Shown here in pieces: positions 56,841-64,000 of a stretch of 64,000 nt of DNA. A model generated the notes under the pieces. It was not told the DNA's origin. It did not search any database and saw nothing but the letters and a program-made list of their open reading frames with translations. The translations under genes were made by a program, and so were the position numbers. Location: assembly GCA_029532625.1 (NCBI GenBank), contig JARFXM010000002.1:186001-250000 (forward strand), written 5' to 3'. How positions within the stretch are numbered: the stretch's first letter is position 1; each line of letters opens with the position of its first letter. Origin of the DNA: Lomentospora prolificans. Its lineage: Eukaryota > Ascomycota > Sordariomycetes > Microascales > Microascaceae.

Positions 56841-59800
56841 GGTTGCGGTCCTACAAATTCCCGGTCTCCAATAGCTTAACGCATAGACGCTCTTAAGTCG
56901 TGGAGAAATCCGGGGAAGGGGGGAACAGAAACGATTTCAATCTTGTGGGACCGTTTGAAGATATACTTAGCGGGGAGCGTCGATCAACCTGACCGCGGCT
57001 GAAAAGGATATGTACTTTACAGCCTCGTCCTAGTCCTGGTGACAAACAACTCGGCATCGTATGTCAACTGATGGGCCCTCCACTTCTGTATCTGAGATCG
57101 GCCTTAAAGAGACTCGCTGTCACTGGCCCGCCGGTTCAGGTACTTTGAGTGAGTCTAAAACCAGGGCTGATGCCTTGCTTCTCATCAAAGCCCCGTCGGA
57201 CCGACCCTGGAATTGGATACTTTCAAAAGGCTACGGACGGGCTTGGGGCACATGCGAGTGGATTTGCCTCATCTGCGCCTGGCAAACAGCAGCGAGATCC
57301 GAATGAAAACTATGTCTGATACCAATGTGATGTTCTCCGCTTTCGTCAAACAGCCGCAAACAACGCCAGGTTACCCCTGGATATTTCCGGTTGATTGGCT
57401 GGCGCAGTCTTGGGACGCCAGTGAAGATCACTTGCCTTTCAAGTTTACGAGACTTACCTGAGTTGCGCTGGCTAGTGAAACTAGCCCCATCTTGCCTTCT
57501 GTTGCCTCCTGCAGATCGACAACGAGAGCCCCAACGAAAACCGTCAGCCTGTCGAGCATTCCTTGCATGCTAAACCTCCATTACGGAAGACTGTTCCTTT
57601 TCCCACTCCTAGAGTATATTTTTTTTTTCTTTCTTTTTCTTTTTTTTGGGGGGTGGCAGGGTGGGTCGGGGTCTTTTCGGATGCAGGGGTAGGGAGCAGG
57701 GTGATACGACCTCGGAAAACTCACCGCATTGCATAGATCCCAATGTGGTGGACTTTTCGGATTCGTGGTTGAAATTGGCAATTATTTCATGAGATGAGGC
57801 TGGCTAAGCAGCAGGCCCAAGAGGTGCATCCGAAGCCAATGTCGCCAGGCAGAAAGTTTAGTCCGGGGTAAGCCAGCTTGCATGATGGTCTTAGCAATTT
57901 TAGCGGCGTAGATCATATTATAACTATTACCTAAAGGTGGCTTGAGCCCTACGGGATCCGGGGTGACGACACTAGCCGGCCAGCGTTGATCTTCGCCAGG
58001 CTCACTGGATACCTCGGCCCCCAGGCCGGCGTCAACGCCGAAATTTTCAGAGGCCATGGCATCGTATTCCCCAGATGCTGGCTGGCAGTGGTGCTGATCG
58101 TCTTCGCTCCAAGTCGAACGAAAGAGTCCCCGAGGCTTCCCCAAGAGAACGCCCGGGAGCTGCGTAACATTCGTCCTGCTTATTCTGGGAGCAATGCTGC
58201 TGGTGGGTTCCGGATCGTCAGCGCACATGGTAATCGTGCCACGCACCCCCTCCCCCGTCGGGATCCTTCCGCCTGGCACCGCACGATCTTAGGGCTCAGA
58301 CCTCTTCCGTTTTGGGCCACTCGCAGGTGCTGCGTTTTCCCTTGACTGTTATTAGGGGGACGACAAACTTGTTCTCGCCAGTCTCCTTCAAAGGTCAAGT
58401 AGTGCCCACTGCTGAGGAACACCAGCATCTGGCGAGCTACAAGTTTCTCTCCCAGAGGGATTCGACTTGATAGCGCAAAACTTCAAGCGTGTCTTACAGG
58501 GGTGTTCTGTAAAGTACCCCCATATAGTATTTTATATGGTAAGATACTTCTACCAAAACAAACCACAGATGTCGCGTTTCTCAGCCTTGGGCTTTTGAAG
58601 CCTTCTTCATAAGAAGTCTAATGCTGACTTCTACAAGATCATAGTCGCGATAGACGGCCATAATGGACATCGAGGCCACTATAAGAAGCAGCTTACCGGT
58701 GATGAACGACTTCGCGTTCGAATCCTTTTCTTTGACACTGGCTGGTCCTAAAACGATATCGCAAAACATACGGCTAGATTCCTTAGGTATCTCCCACACT
58801 CGATGGGGAGAAGGCTGCAACCAGTACTTGACCTTAATCGTGTTGGTACCTGGTTCTGTATGTAATTATAGTGTAGTATGAAGTATCTCTACTCCTTCCT
58901 AAGTCGGATTAGACTTGTATTTTCTTGTCGCAGGATAGCAAGTCTAATCCCTGAATACGAGTAGTTTTTATCCATTAATTGGGGCGGAAAGAGCTGCAAG
59001 AGGCTAGCCAAGCTTATTTCAACTGGCATCCATGAGCTAATATCGCTCAATCTACGAGAAATCAATAGCGGCTCTAGAGAATGTTTACGAAGTGGAACCA
59101 GGTCGAAGCGCCGCAAACAGAGATGAGACGGCCAAGTCAAATATCACGTCAACTAGCACCTGGCTGGCTATTAGCAACCAGACAATCCCTGCAACGCCAT
59201 TAATAATGATAGTTGTCTGGGCTTACCGCACAGCCAGCTGGCACCTCCTTTGGTAAGGGCCCTTTGTGAGGGTGGCAGCCAGCCAGGCTGATGTGCTACG
59301 GTGAGCTGGCCACGAAGGGGTCTCTAGACCCGACGATGGAACATGAGGAACTATGGGTCTGTCGGAAGACGATTGCCTCTTCTAACCCGGCCATAATTCT
59401 CGACAACGTCATCAAAAGGTAAAAGCTGACAGCGAAGCTGGATTTTGCGCAAGAGAACGAGAAGGGTTGGCTTTTAGGTCACCGGGACGAAGAGTACCGC
59501 GGGTATTAATAGTTCAGTTTGCAAAACCTTAATGATGGGGTATTCATGCGCGTGGATGGATCCCTAACGGAAACGACAAAAAGAAAGTACGGAAAGGTGC
59601 CGGCTTCATCTCATCCATTGCGCAGGGTTATCTCGATGTGGCTTGGTATTTTTCCAAGTCATCCCGGTCCGGTCGCGTGTTGGAGGTTCCTCCTCGTGGT
59701 ACGCGGGCCGTGACTCGCAAACACTCGACTTTGACTCTTGACCACCATGAGCAAAAAAACGAGCTTTTCCACCGGAATTTCCTAAAACGGACCTACTCTC

Positions 59801-62800
59801 CCCATTCAGAAATGATTGGCAATCTTTTTTGTTTTTCGGCCTCTTGAAGAGTGAAGTAGATAGGGGCTGATAGACCCCGCAAGAATTATTCCAGATAATT
59901 ATGCTCTCCCCCCCAAAAAACACGAGTAACGCCTCCACATTCTCGGATGCATCATCTACAGACAGAGTGTTCTAATTTCGGCTTCACTGTGGCAGGATCC
60001 ACAAGAGTAGCTCGAGACAAGGTTCACGGCGATCCTCTCCACCTACTGTGCGGGGAGGTGTTGTCAGGGCACATCGGCCTCAAGCCCTGGTCTTGAATGG
60101 TTGCAGTCTCCGGGGAACCCTAAGCATTTGCGGGTTGCGTCTGGTTCTGATCCCTTCCCGTCGCTCAGACGCTGCAGATGCCAGCGGGCGGTAGCTGGCT
60201 AACCACCAACGGGAACGTTCGGGTGCTGTCATTGGGTAGGTTGGACAAGGACGAGGTTCCCGCGTTGAATCTTGTGAATTTTCTACCTCGTACGGCATCG
60301 AATATTGACCACCTTCACAATCATTTCACGCACTGAAAAGGTTGGGAGACCCTCGACTTCGAATTTCCTGTTCTTCATGCAGGCAGCTGAAAGAGCCTGC
60401 GATCAGAGTGGATCCCACTGCTGGCGGCGGCTGGCTGTTTCGATCTGTCCTCGCGCCTCATCTCATTGAAATGACCCAAGGTCATATTGGCTCTCCCTAG
60501 CGTCGTTAGGCTTTACCCTTTCTGCTACGGCCGGGCGCCGTCGTTATCAAGGTGGATCCCATTTTCTCTACCGGCATTGCGATTAACCATCATTGTAGAC
60601 CGGCAGTTCTGTTCCGGAATAATCGACTCTACCAAATTCTTCAGGAGGGAGCAGAGGTGTAAGCTCCACGCATCCAAGAGGGCCAATTTTTACGAGCGTC
60701 AGCATCATCGTCAACGATCTTTGTATTATATCGGGCCAGCCACAAAGTCGTCGTGTTCCCCACTATTCAGACCCCATGTCAAATAAGGTTATCCAGAGAC
60801 GCGATATACATCGTACTTGCTTTTCAAGAACCCCGAGGGCCCACAGAGGAGAACAACCCGATAAACGACGTTTATATTGAACATGGCGATCGCTGTTAAG
60901 TTGGCCTCTTTTCATCAATCATTGTGAGTGGTGCCGCTCATCCCTCTTGGGCAAGCCGAGTATATGACAATGGCGCCGGTAGCCATTAGTAACAGTTAAA
61001 ATCTCACCCTGTTGCCCCGAGTAACCTGAGTGGTCACGAGCTCTAGTCGTTAAAACTCGCAGATCATCATGGCCGTTTCACTTGCCACCCTCGTTGGGGG
61101 ATCTTTAGCCACTACTCTCTCCTCGTCGTGCACCGGCGACGTGGGATTTGTAACCCCATGCGAGAGAAGCATCTTCGGACTTTTACGCACAACCCCTGAG
61201 ATTCGGGAGAGATCTTTTTTTTCTCCTGAGGGACAGGGGAGAACTCACCGGACCCTTTGCGCCAGGCTAGCCCTTCTTGGTGTTTATAAATCGACCACGG
61301 GCGTTAGCGTGGGCAACCGAAGCCTCAGCGTCAAGGCTCTGCTAGGAAGCAGTTCTGCTGCTCTGTGCATACCAAGGCTTTCCCCTCTCGATGATCAACA
61401 AATACTTCAGGCATCCCCTACCTCTGTTGTTCCAATGCGCAATCGCAAGTGAATGGTTCCCGACACTCAGTCCTTGGCCAAAGTCTCGCACGAGCTCCCT
61501 TGTTTTCCCAAGGGTCCGATCTCTCGGGCTTGCTGCGGAATTTCTGCATTGTCGAACACTAACGAAAATCGTTGTCTTTGCTACATCCTCACCCTATGGA
61601 AAACGCAGGTGTCACGAATATCAAATACGGGCGTCTCGCAATCCGCCTTATTATCTGTGTTAGATAAGGAAAGGATATCTTTCTTCAGCCTGCTTTCGTT
61701 TTGCTCTGGAGACTAGTAGTTTATAATGGGTATCAAGATAAAAAGGAAACTCCTATATCTAAGGATAGTCAAGCCATGTTGCCTCCTAGATTCGTACAGC
61801 CATATGGTCGGTTTGTAGCCGAGTTGGGGGGTTGGTGAGCAAATTGGGTCCACCTTGGCTCCCTTCGTGTCTCAACTCTCGAAGGTGTGTAGCTTGGAGA
61901 TTGTCGCCCGCTTCTCACACCCCATACACCAGTCATGCCTTTTTTTTTTTCTTTCTTTTTCTGAATCCAAGTTTCCGGGCACAGCCGAAAGTGATTCAAA
62001 ACGCCGATGATTACTAGCCCCTACGTTCTAGTAGAAGGAGCTTGCCGACCCAGTCTGAGATGGATGCCAAAAGGCAAGCTTCAATAGGTTTGTAAAGCTG
62101 AAAGAGCGGTTCTGGTAGGTGCGTAACTCACGTACCACCTGTTCCCGAAGACGCCACATCCAATCTTGCGTAATGCGACAACTCTCTGGTTCGTGTCTAG
62201 CTAGCCTAAAAACAACCTGTTCCTAACTGCCACGAGCTCTAGCGGTGGGAGATAACATGCAGCCCTCTGGGAAGGTGGTTATATGTCATCACTAGTAGTG
62301 ATATGTCTGTACTGCGCCCTTACGGATCGTCTACCATTTGTCCTATCTACTCTTTTCTACACACGCGCAGGCAAACCGAATTTATAATCAAGTCACATCG
62401 TCCCTACGGGACCTGTTGGGACGCTTGGGTTCTCTAGTTTGATATGCCGCGGTGACAAAGTAGCCTAGCATCCGTGCCATTTCATATCGATTTTGCAACG
62501 CATCAATTGATGATGTCTTTGAACACCAGTCCGATTTTCCGTTGTATATCAGTACAAGGCGAATCGGATAAGCCGGATCCATCGCTGGCAGGCCAAGGGC
62601 TTCTATTGAGGTCATGGTTGATAAACATCGCTGAAAAGATCAGCGTTGGTCTTCCGGAAAGGTGACGCTTCAGGGAGCTCCTCATTTCATTTACATCCGG
62701 GAGAGTTGATATCATGGGTTTCTTCCATAGCGAATCCTGCCATTCACGGAAAAAAAAAGAAAAAGGTAAACCATAGAACGCCAACTGCAATGCCTTGTGA

Positions 62801-63208
62801 CCTTCTAAATCAAGAACTGGCTGGTGGTAACAAAGAGTTTTGGCTAATCGTCACTGATGCTGGGGACTTCACGTCGCATCACTCACTCTCCGAGCGTTCA
62901 GAACACGGTTGGCTTGAAATGTAACGGACACGAAGAAAAGAAAAGTTACAGCGTCGGTCAAAACGGCCAAATACAACACAAACGACCTGCGTTACTCAGT
63001 CCGGAAACGAGACGCAGATAAACGATATATTCACGGCTAAGAAATCACGATGCAAGTATGGAAAGAAATATTAGGTGGTATAAAGGAATTAATAGCGTCT
63101 TAAGGATCGTATATACATGGTCTGGGGTAGCAAGTGACCATCTAGATCAACCTCATGTCCATTCCTCCAACGGGGCACCTCAAAAACTGGCTGACTCAAG
63201 GCCACCGC
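56841..63208. other. Gene-poor 6.4-kb interval
   Basis: Many short frames but none with recognisable domains or splice-supported continuation. Coding-like minus frames at 58581-58820 and 58889-59140 could be decayed genes. A cluster of TGGCTGG/CCAGCCA strings with an imperfect dyad lies at 59156-59290. Confidence 0.5.
59156..59290. repeat. Clustered TGGCTGG motifs with imperfect dyad
   Basis: Three groups (CCTGGCTGGCT at 59158-59169, CAGCCAGCTGG at 59231-59241, CAGCCAGCCAGGCTG at 59276-59290) and the inverted pair CCAGACAA / TTGTCTGG at about 59179-59219. It may be a small decayed hairpin element. Confidence 0.5.
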
Positions 63209-64000
63209 TTACTTGCGGCAGAGACGGCCAGTCTGGGTGGTGAGCCAGGACTCCTGGCCAGTGACGTACCAGTCCTCGCTGCCGACGGCAGTAGGAGCAT
63301 AGAAGAGGTCCCAGGGGTCGACAGCCCTCTTGATCTGGAGGAGCCTGTCGTAGTTGGTGCCGAAGAAGGCCTGGGCAAAGTCGGGCTCCATGACGTCACC
63401 CTCGTTACCGTAGCCACCGCTGCCGGGAGTGATCTGGCGGAGCCTCTCCATCCAGTCGTGGGTGATCTTGGTGTTAATGGCGGCGACCTCCTCGGTGGTG
63501 CTGCTAGGGGCCCAGCCGCCACCGAAAATGCCAAACATGATGGCCTCACGCCAGGCGGGGTTGGCGGCGGAGTCGGGGGTGCCGGTTGGGGCCTTGGGGT
63601 TCATGTTGTACTGGATGAGAGCGGAACCCTCCTCGACGACGCTGCGGATGGTGGCAAAGGTCTCGTTGCGCTTCTCCTCGGTCTCCCAGTTGCTCTTGGG
63701 GAAGAGACGGGAGGCGGTGTGGAGGTTGGTGTTGCCGACGGTCTCGGTAGGGAAGTGGCGGGTCCAGGCGTCGTAGAGGTTGTCGTGCTCAAAGAACACG
63801 GGCGAGGGGTCGAAGCCGAGGGTCTTCCATTCCTCGAGGAGAGGGGTGGCGACATCCTTGAACTGGGCGAGCGTGTAGCCGGGAATCATCCAGGGGTTCA
63901 TGGTCCACATGTAGCCGGCGTCAGGGCCGAGGGAGAAGATGGAGGAGTATCCGTAGTTGCCGAGGGCGGCGAACTCGGGGAACTTGCGCCAGTAGGCCTC
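63209..64000 (-). CDS. FAD-linked oxidoreductase, BBE type (C-terminal part)
   Basis: The gene runs off the right edge; 263 residues of the C-terminal half are in the window, open to position 64000 in one frame. Visible: substrate-domain strands (YMWTMNPWMIPGYTLAQF), a SRLFPKSNWETEEKRNETFA stretch like the SRLFPRKNWDDDELFAKTFA region of the oxidoreductase at 37566, and the closing berberine-bridge segment TPGSGGYGNEGDVMEPDFAQ, FFGTNYDRLLQIKRAVDPWD and QTGRLCRK. The two proteins are clearly related in sequence order and motifs, but this one lacks the acidic tail and ends directly after GRLCRK. The FAD-binding half, including any covalent His, lies outside the window. Probably secreted, as in the family. 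Confidence 0.9.
   Translation of the reverse strand, partial: EAYWRKFPEFAALGNYGYSSIFSLGPDAGYMWTMNPWMIPGYTLAQFKDVATPLLEEWKTLGFDPSPVFFEHDNLYDAWTRHFPTETVGNTNLHTASRLFPKSNWETEEKRNETFATIRSVVEEGSALIQYNMNPKAPTGTPDSAANPAWREAIMFGIFGGGWAPSSTTEEVAAINTKITHDWMERLRQITPGSGGYGNEGDVMEPDFAQAFFGTNYDRLLQIKRAVDPWDLFYAPTAVGSEDWYVTGQESWLTTQTGRLCRK

Noticed and set aside
57782..58279. 165-codon minus-strand frame
   Set aside because: No hydrophobic core, domain or conserved motif; overlapped by a plus-strand frame of similar quality; most likely chance.
61069..61452. 127-codon plus-strand frame with a plausible N-terminal hydrophobic stretch
   Set aside because: The signal-peptide-like start is weak and the rest is Ser/Leu/Arg-rich without cysteine pattern or motif; not enough for a small secreted protein call.
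1..64000. tRNA, rRNA, CRISPR, intact transposon with terminal repeats
   Set aside because: I looked for tRNA T-loop strings, repeat-spacer arrays and reverse transcriptase or transposase motifs and found none I could support by eye.

Overview
The window looks like nuclear DNA of a filamentous ascomycete (Pezizomycotina). Genes are interrupted by short 50-90 bp introns with GTAAGT-like donors, CTAAC branch points and CAG/TAG acceptors. The families present are typical of that group: HET, HeLo, PTH11/CFEM receptors, DUF7136, DUF6594, an AA9 LPMO and a CBM1-GH5 cellulase. A Sordariomycete is my best guess, but I cannot place the species from sequence alone.

Layout. 0.3-3.4 kb: two secreted or cell-surface proteins, one DUF7136-like with a GPI-type tail and one built of octapeptide repeats. 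5.6-6.4 kb: a GNAT acetyltransferase. 7.1-9.7 kb: a broken head-to-head gene pair, a nucleoside-phosphorylase-like (PNP) protein on the minus strand and an NB-ARC NLR on the plus strand. 10.4-15.9 kb: a secreted serine beta-lactamase-like protein, an intact HET-domain gene and an ACR3-type arsenite efflux carrier. 17.7-25.1 kb: a DUF6594 membrane protein, a CFEM/PTH11 receptor and an extracellular Cu-only-type superoxide dismutase. 26.5-29.3 kb: a broken HeLo-Rho GTPase fusion gene and a probable HET fragment. 30.4-45.2 kb: a cytochrome P450, a sugar transporter, a secreted FAD-linked oxidoreductase, a second beta-lactamase-like protein and an anion:cation symporter-family MFS. 48.8-56.8 kb: an AA9 LPMO, a GH5 endoglucanase, a nitronate monooxygenase and a second PTH11-like receptor. 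56.8-63.2 kb is gene-poor. The window ends inside a second FAD-linked oxidoreductase. Complete intron-exon models with in-phase junctions could be worked out for all intact multi-exon genes.

The strongest hidden signal is in the PNP/NLR pair. The last residues of the PNP protein (TGHNVVTGSSIMGGTVTYHF) and the first exon of the divergently placed NLR (TGHNIIAGQHISGRTVSNNF) carry the same short motif, identical at 10 of 20 positions and similar at 3 more. A motif at the effector C-terminus and at the receptor N-terminus, encoded by adjacent genes, is the signature of fungal amyloid-templated NLR signalling. Both genes are now frameshifted relics. The second notable signal is a gene in which a HET-S-type HeLo cell-death domain is joined, through a phase-consistent intron, to a Rho-family GTPase. 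That would be a cell-death domain under a small-GTPase switch; this copy is also broken. With the intact HET gene and the HET fragment, these make the left half of the window a graveyard of self/non-self recognition genes among otherwise intact metabolic and secreted-enzyme genes.
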